DNA of 64,000 nucleotides from Eopsaltria australis (taxonomy: Eukaryota; Chordata; Aves; Passeriformes; Petroicidae), in the NCBI GenBank assembly GCA_034509425.1, contig JAVTVJ010000573.1, forward strand, positions 108,028-172,027. The letters run 5' to 3'. The position numbers and the translations under genes were made by a program. Position 1 is the stretch's first letter, and each line of letters starts with the position of its first letter. The notes beneath the pieces were generated by a model. It saw only the letters and a program-made list of their open reading frames with translations. It was not told the DNA's origin and made no database searches. Shown piece by piece: positions 11,656 through 22,467 of the stretch.

Positions 11656-12960
11656 AAGGCCAAGGTTTTGTGTGGCCAGGCAGAGGCAGGCAGGAGGCAG
11701 AGCTGTCAGCAAAGGAAGGGGCCAGCCAGGTGGGGCAGCCAGGGCATGAGGACAGCCTGCAGGGACAGAGGCGCAGGGCAGGGACACCGTAGCACAGCCT
11801 GGGCTGCAGAGGCCACAGGCATGGGCAGCAGCTGCAAGGCCCTGCCAGAGGCAACTCCTGCAGCACTTTGGCCATGGCTGCTGGCCCTGGGCGTGAGGCA
11901 TGAGGAGGAGACAAGTGAGCCTTGCTGTGCTGGGGCCTCATTGCCTCCTTGGCCCTGCTCAGCAGCCTGGCAGGGGCCGCCCCATGGTGCTGCCCTTGCC
12001 ATTGCACATGCCCACATGGCAGTGGCCCGGGAAGAGGCCTGAGCAATGAGGGAGGGACAGGATGTGCCTTGCCAGGGGCTGGGGCTCAGGCCTTGGCCCT
12101 TTGCATTGCTGAAACACATCCAGCTTTGCTCAGTATCACAGACACCTTTGCCTTGTTTGTCCCCAGCTGTCATCACTGCCTCCAGTGTTCTGCTCTAACT
12201 GGAACCTGGGGACACTTTCTCAGTTGTGTCCCTCAGTGGGACCCATTAAAACTTCAAGAAACTTTGGAGTTTGATTGTGACTTTGAATTCTTGAGAGGTT
12301 TCTTCAACTCCCTGTCAGGGACTGATGTTCAGGGACTCCGCACCAAAGCCCCAAGAGGGTCATTCCAGTCCTTGAGCTGTGTCTGTGCTGCAGAGCCGGG
12401 CAGGGCTCCTGGCACAGAGGCAGCTCCTGGCAACCAAGAAGAGCTTCAAAAAGCCATTTCTCCTGAGGAGCAGCTCCTCTCCCAGCCCAGCAGGGCTGAG
12501 GGCACTGCCTGCAGGCACCTGAGAGGAGTGAAGCAGACAGAGGCTGAAAGCAGCTGGAAGGACAATTCTGAGCTTATTCATGGAGAAATCTTCACCACTT
12601 GTGACACAGTCAGTCTCTGGCTGCAGGGATCTTGTAAAGCTGCCCCAGGACACGAGTGCTGTGAGTGTAAGGATGGCTGTGCTGCCGTTTGTGGTTTGGG
12701 GGAGGATGTGGTGCAGAGCGGGGCTGCCCTGGGCACTGTCAGAGGGACAGGGCAGGACGGCTCCTGCTGCCAGGGACGGCTGCAGGGAGAGCTGAAGGTG
12801 GGGGTGCAGCCAGGGCTGCCCAGGGCTGTCCTGCACAGCAGCTCCTGCAGCCCTCAGGGCTCTTGGCCAGCCCGGGCCATCTGCCACCTGCCAGGGGCAG
12901 CTCTCAGCCTGCCTGGCAGCTCCCCATGCACTCTGGGCAGAAGTTGGAGGGGGAAGGAGC
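11656..12960 (+). repeat. Olfactory-module upstream repeat, copy 1
   Basis: GC-rich sequence shared with 29620-30580, 44090-45360 and 62165-63200, always upstream of a receptor. From 12400 on it matches copy 3 better than copies 2 and 4. A frame is open across it to 13436, but the same frame is shorter and differently ended in every other copy, so I treat it as non-coding 5' flank of the receptor gene. Confidence 0.75.
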
Positions 12961-13810
12961 CACCCCCATCAGGCTACATTCCTCCTGCTCTGGAGATGCT
13001 GCTGCATGGCCAAGGCTGCTCTCAGCTTGCTCAGAAAGGAAAGGGAAAGGGGCTGTCACGTTTGTCTGTGGCACTGACACTCCTGCACTGTCACCCTGGC
13101 CATCAGCACATCTGCCTCACATCTCCCTCACAAAGTGCCTGCTCACCCTCCTCTGCCTACAGACAGCAGCAGCAGCACCTTGGCTTGCAGCATCTGTGTT
13201 TGTCTGAGCTGCCCTTAAGGCCCTGCTGCCAGGGAGATGCCCCTGGGCAGTGCCCTGTGCTGGGAGGGCTCTGCAGGGCAGAGCTGAGCCCCCAGGGCTG
13301 GGCTGGGCTCTGGCAGCACTGGCAGGGACAAGCCTTGGCTACAGAGAAACAGCTCCCAATAGGCACAACTGCAGGCAGCAGAGAGCCAGATCAGCCCTGG
13401 ATATCCATCCATGTCCAGCTGCACGGGGAAATGTAGAAAAATTTATAGAACTTCACTTTGAAACTGGGCCTTTAAAAAATAGCCCACTTAATTTTTCAAG
13501 CATGTTTTAAGTTTAGCCACCCAGAAATAGAGGGAGGTGGAATGAGGAAAGGGCACCAGTTTGGGGACCAGCAGGTCTGACTGCTCTGGGCACAGGGTGT
13601 CCTCTTTTCCCTCTGCACTCCCCAGTGTTAAGGATGAGAGCAATCCTGAGGAGGAGGCAGTAAATCAGCAGCACAGTCCTTAAAAAGTAAAAACCCATAG
13701 CAAAGAACTTCTAAAAGGAAGAGAAGTAATTTTGAAAGGATTCCTCATAAAACTGCATTGAATTGACTCAAGGACATCTGTCCCTGCTTGTCAACGTCTT
13801 CTTTTAACAG
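12961..13810 (+). other. 5' flank and putative intron end of receptor 1
   Basis: No recognised gene. Diverged GC-rich repeats (13200-13330 resembles 63740-63880) are followed by AT-richer sequence ending in a pyrimidine-rich stretch and CAG at 13808-13810, a good 3' splice acceptor 24 bases before the receptor ATG. Olfactory receptors usually have a spliced non-coding 5' exon and a single coding exon. Confidence 0.4.
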
Positions 13811-13833
13811 CCCACAATGCCCAGAGAGAAGAA

Positions 13834-14760
13834 ATGTGCAACAGCAGCTCCATCAGCCACTTCCTCCTGCTGCCATTGGCAGACACGCGGCAGCTGCAGC
13901 TCCTGCACTTCTGCCTCTTCCTGGCCATCTCCCTGGCTGCCCTCCTGGGCAACGGCCTCATCATCAGCGCCGTAGCCTGCGGCCACCACCTGCACACCCC
14001 CATGTTCTTCTTCCTGCTAAACCTGGCCCTCAGCGACCTGGGCTCCATCTGCACCACTGTCCCCAAAGCCATGCACAATTCCCTCTGGGACACCAGCACC
14101 ATCTCCTATGCAGGATGTGTTGCTCAGCTATTTCTGTTTATCTTCTTCGTTTCATCAGAGTATTTCCTCCTGACCATCATGTGCTACGACCGCTACGTGT
14201 CCATCTGCAAACCCCTGCACTACGGGACCCTCCTGGGCAGCAGAGCTTGTGCCCACATGGCAGCAGCTGCCTGGGCCAGTGCCTTTCTCAATGCTCTGCT
14301 GCACACGGCCAATACATTTTCCCTGCCCCTGTGCCATGGCAATGCCCTTGGACAGTTCTTCTGTGAGGTGCCCCAGATCCTCAAGCTCTCCTGCTCCAAA
14401 TCCTACCTCAGGGAACTTGGGCTTCTTGTTGTTAGTGCCTGTTTAGCATTTGGCTGTTTTGTGTTCATAGTTTTCTCCTATGTGCAGATCTTCAGGGCTG
14501 TGCTGAGGATCCCCTCTGAGCAGGGACGGCACAAAGCCTTTTCCACGTGCCTCCCTCACCTAGCTGTGGTCTCCCTGTTTGTCAGCACTGACATTTTTGC
14601 CTACCTGAAGCCTCCCTCCATCTCCTCCCCATCCCTGGATCTGGCAGTGTCAGTTCTGTACTCGGTGGTGCCTCCAGTCCTAAACCCCCTCATCTACAGC
14701 CTGAGGAACCAGGAGCTCAAGGATGCCCTCAGGAAAGCCATGACTGGATGCTTTTCATAA
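13834..14760 (+). CDS. Olfactory receptor, family 14-like, intact
   Basis: A 308-residue class A GPCR expected in the plasma membrane of olfactory neuron cilia, detecting odorants and signalling through G-olf. It has an N-glycosylation site at N3, a GN motif in TM1 (39-40), LHTPM (53-57), MCYDRY (116-121) with DRY at 119-121, the four extracellular cysteines C95, C167, C177 and C187, KAFSTC (234-239) and PLIYSLRNQ in TM7 (285-293). Length and motif order are full for the family. This ATG follows a splice acceptor at 13810; an out-of-frame ATG at 13817 precedes it. OR14 (gamma-c) is my reading from the overall pattern and the known bird expansion; the exact subfamily and ligand cannot be told. 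Confidence 0.93.
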   Translation: MCNSSSISHFLLLPLADTRQLQLLHFCLFLAISLAALLGNGLIISAVACGHHLHTPMFFFLLNLALSDLGSICTTVPKAMHNSLWDTSTISYAGCVAQLFLFIFFVSSEYFLLTIMCYDRYVSICKPLHYGTLLGSRACAHMAAAAWASAFLNALLHTANTFSLPLCHGNALGQFFCEVPQILKLSCSKSYLRELGLLVVSACLAFGCFVFIVFSYVQIFRAVLRIPSEQGRHKAFSTCLPHLAVVSLFVSTDIFAYLKPPSISSPSLDLAVSVLYSVVPPVLNPLIYSLRNQELKDALRKAMTGCFS

Positions 14761-15776
14761 GTTAAAATCTTTCTATTTTGCTCTGCAGAGCAGTCATGGT
14801 ATAACACATTACATGCTTGGCCTGCCTTCTAAAGCTTTTAAATGCTGAGAAGTGGGGGAACAGGGCTTCCTGTTTTTCCCTTGTGATAATTTTGACACTA
14901 AAATTTTAGTCTTCATGCCATATTGAATTCACTGTCTACCTCTTCAGCTTGACCCACTGACTGTGTAAATGAGGAATTATGCTCTCTGTGTGTGTTTAAA
15001 TAATGCAGATGTTCATGCAGGAATTTATTTGTCAAAATTCCTTTGTTACATTTCTTTCAGCTGCATGGGCAGTGCATGTCTCCATAGGAAGAGAGAAAAA
15101 GAATCCCAGCCCAGCAGCTCTGCCAGGGAGCAGCTGCACTTGGTCTTTTCAGAGCTGCACTCTTTCCACTTCTACCCATTCCTTTAATGTCCCTGTCCAA
15201 GGCCTGAGGGCTCTGGCAGCTCAACCACTGTCCTGCAGTGTCCATGCAGTGACCACAGGCAGGGACAGGCCAATGGGCACTGCTGGAACACAGCTGGGCT
15301 CCATTACTTTGTTCACATCAGACAGAGGGATCTCCCTGGGCAGTGCCCATGGCTTAGTTCCTCTTTCAAACTTAGTCTGAAGAACAAGCCCAAGTAATAA
15401 ACTTTCCTTGCTGTGCTCCTTTGTCCCTGGAGTCAGTGCAGGGAGATCAGGGTCCTACTGTGGTACCTCAGGCACTGAGGGCTGGCTCAGGTGTTGTGTG
15501 TTGGTGGCCCATGGCCATGGAGATGACAAATGATCTCCAGGTCACCTGCCTGGGGCTCTGCAGCTCCTGATGGCTCTGCTGGCAGGTGAGCACTTTTCTG
15601 TAGGCAATCAGAGCCTGCCAGGAGAGCACAGAGGATCTGCAGGGACAGCCCATCCCATCCAGTCAGCAGTGAATGGAGCCCTGGAGCAGAATCCTGCCCA
15701 GGGTGGGGTCACTCAGAGATAAAGGACTGAATCTCTCTGTGAACTTGTTACCAAAAACTGGCAAAATAAAACTCCT
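14761..15776 (+). other. 3' flank of receptor 1
   Basis: Collinear with 32986-33961 downstream of receptor 2, so it was duplicated with the gene. No coding frame is supported. It holds a candidate poly(A) signal at 15396 and a second AATAAA-like site near 15764. Confidence 0.5.
15396..15401 (+). terminator. Candidate poly(A) signal for receptor 1
   Basis: AATAAA in the sequence context also kept downstream of receptor 2 (33599-33604). About 640 bp after the stop codon; use as the real signal is an inference. Confidence 0.35.
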
Positions 15777-16236
15777 TGACACCAATGCAGCATTAAGAAG
15801 CAGCATTCTTTATTTGGCCAGATGCATGGGGGGATATCTCCTCTGAAGTGCCATGAATGCTGAGTACAGGAAAGCTCCTGTTTATAAACTGTATTTTACA
15901 GACATGCTCATTGATTCTTCTGGAATAAACATCTATATGATAATAATTTCCTTGTAATCATTAACATATGTTCCCTCTCTTTTGTGCATGTATTCATCTG
16001 TCCCAGAGGGCTCTTTGGTGGCCCTTGGTGGTTGGCGACCCCAAAGTCAGACCTGACTGCCCAGTGAACTGCTACTGCTTTCAAATGAGGAGAGAATTGG
16101 GCATAACAGGGCTGGTTACTGTCCCATTTTTCTTCTTGGTCAATGTTTAACATGATCCTAAAGAAGAAGCACTGAGTGGTTTCATAGGCCCTGGGGTTTT
16201 TGAAGAGTGACCACTGGATTAACCCAGCAGGTGCCA
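15777..16236 (-). mobile_element. Solo LTR-like element, minus strand
   Basis: About 460 bp with near-inverted ends (TGACACC left, GGTGCCA right). On the minus strand it has a TATAAA-type box (about 15880-15890) followed some 70 bp later by AATAAA (about 15810-15820), an LTR-like order. A paralog lies at 33962-34421, so insertion predates the module duplication. No target-site duplication is visible. Confidence 0.45.
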
Positions 16237-16668
16237 AGAGTTCCTCATCTGGCAACAAACTGGCAAAGGAGAGCTCTGCAGGGCCAGGGGACACAGCAGG
16301 GACAGGGACAGGAGTGTGGGCAGTGAGTGGTGTGAGGCTCAGGGAAGTTGCCCAGGAGGATGCAGGGCAGCCCCAAGGGCATGGGGCAGCCCTGGAAGAA
16401 GGCAGGCACCTGTGAGCAGCCTCCATGGGCACAGCAGAGCCTGTGTGGCAGGGGCTGAGTGCAGGCAGCAGCAGCAGCTGCCTCTGTGTCCCAGCTGCAG
16501 CAGCAGAGCCCAGCAGAGGCAGCCCAGGGCCGCGGGCAGCAGAGCCCCCGTGCTCTGCAGAGCAGCACCCCCAGCTCGGGGGCTGTGGGGAGCAGCCCAG
16601 GGGCTGCAGCAATGGCTGCTCAGGCCAGCACAGACGTGTTCCCCTGGCCAAGGCTCTGTGGGCAGCTG
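16237..16668 (+). other. GC-rich receptor-module tail, cut by provirus
   Basis: Collinear with 34422-34857 of module 2. The match stops exactly where the 5' LTR starts (after GGGCAGCTG). Long minus-strand frames here are GC-rich artefacts also found in the paralog. Confidence 0.6.
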
Positions 16669-17020
16669 TGTGGTAGACAGGGACAGGCGGACGGAAGATC
16701 TCGCAATGTGACGGAAAGCAAGGGCAGCATGGAACCCTCCCCCCTTCATTCCTGCATGATAACAGATCACCCAAAGTATGCAACCCCTCCTGACCCAGTA
16801 GTTTTCCACTCCTTACTAACCCTAGCTATCCCACCGTCCCCCTTCTGACGTAGTGAAGCCCCCTAGACTATTTAACCTCATGAGATAAGACAATAAACGC
16901 CATTTGACCATCCACCACATTGGTGTCTGTGAGTCGTGGCCCGAGTGGCTCGGGTGAGGCCGAGCTGCCGTGCTGTCGTTCTTGAACCAGGTCGCCTGCC
17001 TTCACAGCAAGAAGGCAACA
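16669..17020 (+). repeat. 5' LTR
   Basis: 352 bp from TGTGGTAG to GGCAACA (TG...CA ends). It has a TATA-like TATTTAA at 16869-16875 and AATAAA at 16892-16897. By hand alignment it differs from the 3' LTR by about 18 substitutions and three one-base gaps, near 5 percent. Confidence 0.93.
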
Positions 17021-17023
17021 TAG

Positions 17024-17041
17024 TGGTGCCGAAACCCGGGA
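17024..17041 (+). other. Primer binding site, tRNA-Phe
   Basis: TGGTGCCGAAACCCGGGA lies three bases after the LTR end and is the exact complement of the 18-nt 3' end of vertebrate tRNA-Phe as I know it. Phe priming is uncommon among retroviruses. Confidence 0.9.
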
Positions 17042-17149
17042 AGAAGAAGAGGAGCTCGGGCTACGGGATTCGCCTGGACAAGCGGCAGCGACCTAAGCAG
17101 CGAAGCTGACTTCAGGCGGGGGAGACGTCCCCAAGGACCCGCGGTTACT

Positions 17150-19510
17150 ATGGAAACCGTCGCAAAGGTCGTGAGTCTACTTTATAAGCAGTGGGGTATT
17201 AAGTGTAAGCTCAAGGATTTTTATATTGCTATTGCAAAACTCCTAGAGCTTGGGGCGATCGAGCGTCCAGCAGAAATATTACACCCAGAGGTGTGGGGGA
17301 AATGTACCAATGTTTTAGCAGAGGATACTAAATCCTCGGGCAGCGGAAAAAGTCTCAAAGCGTGGGGGAAAGTAGAAACGGCTTTACGCCAAGCGCTGGA
17401 ACAACAGGAGATTTGGAAAGCTGCACGTGCATGTTTATTAGCTACTCCTAAGCTGGGGGTGGGAGTAATGACGCAGACAGACTCCGAGACCGGTCTATCT
17501 GAGAGCGGGGGTTCGCGGGGACCGGGCGCGCTTCCCTCCTCCCCGGACCCGAATCCAAACGCCCCGGGGCCCCCAGAAAACCTCCCGACCCTCCCGCCGA
17601 GCCCGCCGGATCCAACCCCTGCCGCGGAAACTTCCCAAACGTCCGCGGTTCCCCCCTCCATCCCTCCGCCGCCGGTTAGCGATCCAACGCTGAAAGCACA
17701 GCAATCCGCGCGATCTTTTTGGGAGGGATTGGCAACCGAAGCCAGGGAAACCGAGAGGGCAGCTAGAGAGGGAGCGCGGGTGAACCCCCCTCCCCCGCCC
17801 TATGCAGTTCAAAATGGCGCGGGCGACCAAGGAGATGGGCGGGGCCAGGGTTTCACTGGCGGGAACGAACAGAATGAACAAAGATCGCGAGTGTTCGCTG
17901 CTGCGCATGCGCGGGAAGAGGGAGCTGCAAACGCGCGGGCACGGGAGAGCGGCAGAGAGCGCATGCCCAGTCAAGAGCCGTGCTCAATGCCATTAGCATT
18001 TAAAGGAGAGCCCTCCCCTTATGGGAGGCAGGGCAAGCCCAGGGGGCGGGACCGGCACCGCCCCCGGGGGGAGGAGCGGGGTCGGAGCCACCAGAAAAGG
18101 CACGGAATCCCGGAAGTGCTCTGGCAGTCGACTTCCGGCTCTGAGTCCGACAACAGCTCCGCTAGCTCTGCTGAGTTATCGGAAACTGACTGGGACACAG
18201 AGTCGGAAGAAGCAGAGCTATCACAATTTGAAACGAAAACGAATAAAGTTTTAAATCGCGCCGGAAAGCAATCACAATACAAATTCACCGACTGGGGAAA
18301 GATAAAAATAGCTTGTGCAGAATGGGTACCCTCAGCCGCAATCCATGCTTTCCCGCTGAGAACCACCGGGCAAAACGGGAACCAACAACAAGTATATGAC
18401 CCAATAAACCCCAAAGATATACAAACGATTGTCAAAGCAATCTCAGAAAAGGGGATGGATTCCGTCATCGTTTCCACTCTCATAGACGGCCTTTTTAGCA
18501 ATGAGAACCTGCTCCCCTTTGATATCAGACAAATAGGTCGCATGATTTTTGATGGGGCAGGAATGATTGTTTTTAAACAGGAATGGACAGACAATTGTGC
18601 GAGCCTATTAGCCCAGTCCTCTGGGGCGGGGCAACCACTGCATGGCTCGAGTTTATCTAGGCTGACAGGGAAACATGATGAGATGATTACACCTCAGCAG
18701 CAAGCTGCACAATTGCGAGCTGAGGAAGTCAGGGCCACAACCCGAGCTGCCAGAGAAGCCATTCGTGCTACATCTCGTGTGGTAGCTAAGCCTTCACCGT
18801 GGTCCACCATAAAGCAAACAGAGAGGGAAAGCTTCACAAAGTTTTTAGACTGCCTACAGGCAGCAGTAGACGCCTCTACCCTGCCTGCGGCGACAAAAGG
18901 ACCCGTTGTAGCAGACTGCTTGCGGCAACAAAGTAACACTGTTACCAAAGAAATCTTGCGCTCCGTTCCAATCGGAGCCAGCCTGGCTGATATGATCAAA
19001 CATGTAGTTAGGGAAGAACAGCTAACCCCTTTTCAGGCTGTCGTACGTGATCTAACTAGTGCAATGGCGTGCTTCAAATGTGGACAGGCAGGCCACATCG
19101 CAACAGGCTGTCCCCACAAATCCCAGCCTCCCCCGGCGGGGCCTCCATCTCAAGCACGCGTGAGAGGGGCCTGTTGGAGCTGTGGGAAGAAGGGACACTT
19201 CGCTAAGGAATGCAGATCTCGACCCCAGGGAAACGGGAGGGGGAGGGGGCATGCGGGCCGCACCCAGCCTCCTCCCGCTGCGAATGCAAGGCGGCCCATC
19301 TATGCCAATCCCCAATGGGGTGGGGGGCCCTCATTCCCTATGCCCCCGCAGGAGACAGCCAGCTCTGCACCCACACAAACGGTGCAAATGCAGAGTTTCA
19401 CAGCACCGCCAGCAGCACCATTGCACCCACTACAGCCACAAGCCGCACTTGTGCCACAGGGCCAGCAGGGGGCGCCCCAGAGCGGAACCCCTGGGTGGCC
19501 CTGGCCATGA
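17150..19510 (+). CDS. gag: Retroviral Gag polyprotein, open
   Basis: A 786-codon uninterrupted frame for the structural precursor that assembles the particle core. It starts at the first ATG after the leader. A matrix-like N-terminus is followed by a proline-rich stretch (about 130-180), a PPPY late-domain motif at 215-218, an arginine-rich region (about 290-320), a capsid region with a major-homology-like segment near 555-575 (QTERESFTKF), and two CCHC zinc knuckles at about 641-654 and 675-688. Two knuckles fit class II retroviruses. A donor-like GTGAGT lies seven codons in (17171). The end overlaps the -1 pro frame. CpG is much denser than in the flanking repeats. Confidence 0.93.
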   Translation: METVAKVVSLLYKQWGIKCKLKDFYIAIAKLLELGAIERPAEILHPEVWGKCTNVLAEDTKSSGSGKSLKAWGKVETALRQALEQQEIWKAARACLLATPKLGVGVMTQTDSETGLSESGGSRGPGALPSSPDPNPNAPGPPENLPTLPPSPPDPTPAAETSQTSAVPPSIPPPPVSDPTLKAQQSARSFWEGLATEARETERAAREGARVNPPPPPYAVQNGAGDQGDGRGQGFTGGNEQNEQRSRVFAAAHAREEGAANARARESGRERMPSQEPCSMPLAFKGEPSPYGRQGKPRGRDRHRPRGEERGRSHQKRHGIPEVLWQSTSGSESDNSSASSAELSETDWDTESEEAELSQFETKTNKVLNRAGKQSQYKFTDWGKIKIACAEWVPSAAIHAFPLRTTGQNGNQQQVYDPINPKDIQTIVKAISEKGMDSVIVSTLIDGLFSNENLLPFDIRQIGRMIFDGAGMIVFKQEWTDNCASLLAQSSGAGQPLHGSSLSRLTGKHDEMITPQQQAAQLRAEEVRATTRAAREAIRATSRVVAKPSPWSTIKQTERESFTKFLDCLQAAVDASTLPAATKGPVVADCLRQQSNTVTKEILRSVPIGASLADMIKHVVREEQLTPFQAVVRDLTSAMACFKCGQAGHIATGCPHKSQPPPAGPPSQARVRGACWSCGKKGHFAKECRSRPQGNGRGRGHAGRTQPPPAANARRPIYANPQWGGGPSFPMPPQETASSAPTQTVQMQSFTAPPAAPLHPLQPQAALVPQGQQGAPQSGTPGWPWP
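19228..19234 (+). promoter_or_regulatory. Gag-pro -1 ribosomal frameshift site
   Basis: GGGAAAC sits in the required phase (G GGA AAC in the gag frame), and the -1 frame leads to the protease frame. A G-rich stretch just downstream (from 19235) can pair with CCTCCTCCCG (19268-19277) as a stimulatory stem. The same heptamer type serves betaretroviral gag-pro. Confidence 0.75.
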
Positions 19511-19861
19511 AAGTAGGGAAAGAGCCCCTGATAGTGTGGGGGACATGCCACCTCTATGGCAGTCAGGATCCCCACGTCATAGGGCTTCAGTTTTGGGCAG
19601 ACACGGGTTCAGATTGTACAATTATTCTCCAAGCACATTGGCCACAACATTGGCAATTTACAGAGGCCCCCCCCAGTGAATGGTGTGGGAGGGCCATCCC
19701 GGGCGTGGAAAGGCACCCAGTTGGTAGCTATAACACTTCACACAAAAAAGGGACCAGAACAGACAGTGGCAATCTACCCCTACATTCTACAGAACTCTCC
19801 ACCTTTGATAAGAAGAGACATCCTTGCTCTGTTAGGAGTCAGGATGACAAATTTACCATGA
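19235..19861 (+). pseudogene. pro: Retroviral protease, frame broken
   Basis: The aspartic protease that matures Gag and Pol. The N-terminal part reads in the -1 frame after the slippery site and carries the active-site DTGS at 19600-19611. After a run of eight C (19667-19674) the homology continues one frame over, through a C-terminal RRDILALLG segment to the stop at 19859-19861. A one-base length change in that run is the simplest explanation. No dUTPase domain is seen. Confidence 0.8.
19849..19855 (+). promoter_or_regulatory. Pro-pol -1 ribosomal frameshift site
   Basis: AAATTTA in the phase A AAT TTA of the protease C-terminal frame, six bases before its stop. The -1 frame is the reverse transcriptase frame. 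The same heptamer is the known alpharetroviral gag-pol site. Confidence 0.78.
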
Positions 19862-22467
19862 GGGCCACTGCAGTTCATCCACCACTGCCAATCAAATTGA
19901 CTTGGAAATCGTCAGAAATTGTATACGTGGAGCAGTGGCCCCTGTCAGAGCCTCGAATGGCAGCTTTGCTGGAACTGGTTGACCGTGAACTACAAAAGGG
20001 TCACATAGAACCCTCCATCAGCCCGTGGAACACCCCTGTATTTGTAATCCCCAAAAAGTCTGGAGAAAGTTACCGCCTCATCCATGACCTGAGAGAAGTA
20101 AATAAGACAGCCAGACCCATGGGCCCAGTTCAGACACTGCTGCCCATGAACTCAGCTATCCCCGAAGGCCAGCCATGCGCAGTGCTGGACATTAAGGACT
20201 GTTTCTTTTCAATACCTCTGCACCCTGAAGACAAAGAACGTTTTGCTTTTTCTGTCATGTTCCCAAATGGCAATAGACCCAACCTTCGCTTTCAATGGAA
20301 AGTATTACCTCAAGGGTTCGTGGACAGTCCCTCCATATGCCAGATCACCGTGGACAGAGCACTGATGCCAGTCCGACACTCCTATCCCGCTGCAACCATC
20401 ATCCAATACATGGATGACATCCTCGTCGCTGCACCATCAGCAAGCCAAGTGGATCACTTAGTGTCCACAATCACGGAGACTCTCCAAGCAAACGGCTTCG
20501 AGATCATGAGCGCGAAGATCAAGAAAGGACCCTGCGTGACCTTCCTGGGAGTAGGAATCACAAGCTCCTACGTGACACCCCCCAAGGTGAAGGTCCACCG
20601 AGACATCAAGACGCTCCATGATGTGCAGCGCCTCGTGGGATCCCTGCAATGGCTCCGTAACATCGTCCTGATTCCTCCCGAGATCATGGACCCCTTACAT
20701 GAGCTCCTGAAAGGCAAGCACCCTTGGGAACCCAAACAACTAACGCCACAAGCAGTGAGCTCTCTTGACTTCATCGAGCATCAGATGTCCACCAGCACCC
20801 TTGCCAGGTGGAACCCAAGCATGCCGCTTGATTTATACGTTCACTTTACACCGAAGGGAGGAGTGGGAGCACTAGCCCAAGGGCCTTCAGAGAAGTCCCG
20901 ACCGATCCAGTGGATAGTCCTTGGAAAACCGGCTCGCGCATTCTCCCCAGGAATCGAATGCATCGCCAACCTCATCACGAAGGGCAGGAAACTTGCCTTG
21001 AGACACCTGGGAACTGAGCCGACGAGAATCCACCTTCCCTTCCGCAAGCAGCCAATCACAGAATCAACCACGACACAGGAGCACCTAGCCCTTGCTCTCA
21101 CAGGCTTCGCAGGAGAAATTTCCTACTCCGCCAAACCACCTTGGACCCAGCTACTGACCATTGTGGACATAGACGTGCCACCGAAGGTCGCGGACCGACC
21201 ACTGCCAGGACCGACGGTCTTCACAGACGCTTCCTCCACAACTTCTACCGCAGCGGCGGTGTGGCAGACGGGAGAACAGTGGCACTGCATCAAAGCACGT
21301 GACCCCACACTGTCAGTGCAACAGCTGGAGGCAACAGCAGTAGTCTTGGCGTGTGGACTCTTCCAAGAAGAACACCTCAACATTGTAACAGACTCTATAT
21401 TCGTGGCAAGGCTCTGCCTAGCCATGCCAGGACCAGGTGTGTCAACATCTGCAGCAGCTCTAATGCTAGAAGAAGCACTCTCCTCGCGACAGGGCACCGT
21501 GTCTGTCATCCACATCAACAACCACAACCCAGTCAAAGGTTATTTCCAGACCGGCAACGACAAAGCGGACGCCGCAGCAAAGGGAGTGTGGACACTGCAA
21601 AAAGCTCGTCAGTTACATGAGTCACTCCACATCGGAGCCAAGGCACTGGCGAAGAGATGCGGGATCTCGGCAGCAGACGCAAAACATGTAGTGGCCACCT
21701 GCCCTCATTGCCAGAAGTTACCCCTATGGTCCAGTGGGATCAACCCAAGAGGTCTCAAGCCCTCAGAAATCTGGCAGTCAGACTTCACTTTATGTCAACT
21801 GCTGAAGCCTCGGGCATGGCTTGCAGTGACAGTGGACACTTACAGCGGAGTGATTGTGGCCACGCAGCACCCCAAAACTAACTCTAGAGCCACAATTCAG
21901 CACTGGCTGACAGCCATGGCATGGCTTGGCATCCCCAAACAGATTAAAACTGACAACGGTTCCAATTTTATCTCCAAACCAGTGCAGGAATTCGCCTCGA
22001 AATGGGGCATCACTCTAGTGCAAGGTATCCCATATAACAGCACCGGGCAGGCCATTGTTGAGTGAGCAAATCAGACCCTGAAAGCCAAGTTAGAAGTACT
22101 AGCAAAAGCAGAAGGCTATGAAAATTCCATTCCCTCAGGGGACCAAGCACGTATACTAGCAACCGCTTTGCTAGCACTGAACCAATTCTCTAGGGGGGAT
22201 GAAACAAACTGTCCCGCTCAAAAACACTGGGCCACCCGAGCATTAGAGGAGGGCCCGCAGGTCATAATTAAAAATGAACTAGGCGAATGGGAACGGGGCT
22301 GGAGACTGGTACTCACAGGGCGAGGGTATGCAGCTGTCAAAAAGGAAGGCAAAATCAAGTGGTGTCCACTGAGGTCAGTAAAGCCAGACCTTCAGAATGA
22401 GCAGAATGAGACTAATGAGAACTGTGAGTTTCTATTTGCAGGACATGCTCGTGGGACACCCCCGTAA
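19856..22467 (+). pseudogene. pol: Retroviral Pol (RT, RNase H, integrase) with nonsense codon
   Basis: Replication enzymes in one frame after the second slippery site. Reverse transcriptase shows LPQGF and YMDD (20407-20418). RNase H shows TDAS (Asp at 21226) and later acidic residues in LEATAV and TDSIF. Integrase shows H-X3-H, CPHC, Asp at 21781, Asp at 21952 and Glu at 22060, a DD35E spacing. TGA follows at 22063-22065 directly after that Glu. The same frame then stays open for 134 codons to TAA at 22465-22467, overlapping env. So one nonsense codon removes the integrase C-terminus; the rest looks recently open. Confidence 0.88.

Noticed and set aside
11922..13436. A 504-codon open frame upstream of receptor 1
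   Set aside because: The paralogous frames at 29800, 44336 and 62419 are 228, 180 and 105 codons and end by different stops or shifts. It runs through repeat sequence and shows no domain, so it is not under coding constraint.
13817..13833. Upstream ATG before receptor 1
   Set aside because: It is out of frame with the receptor and absent from the other copies at the same place, so it is not the gene start, though it could act as a short upstream frame.
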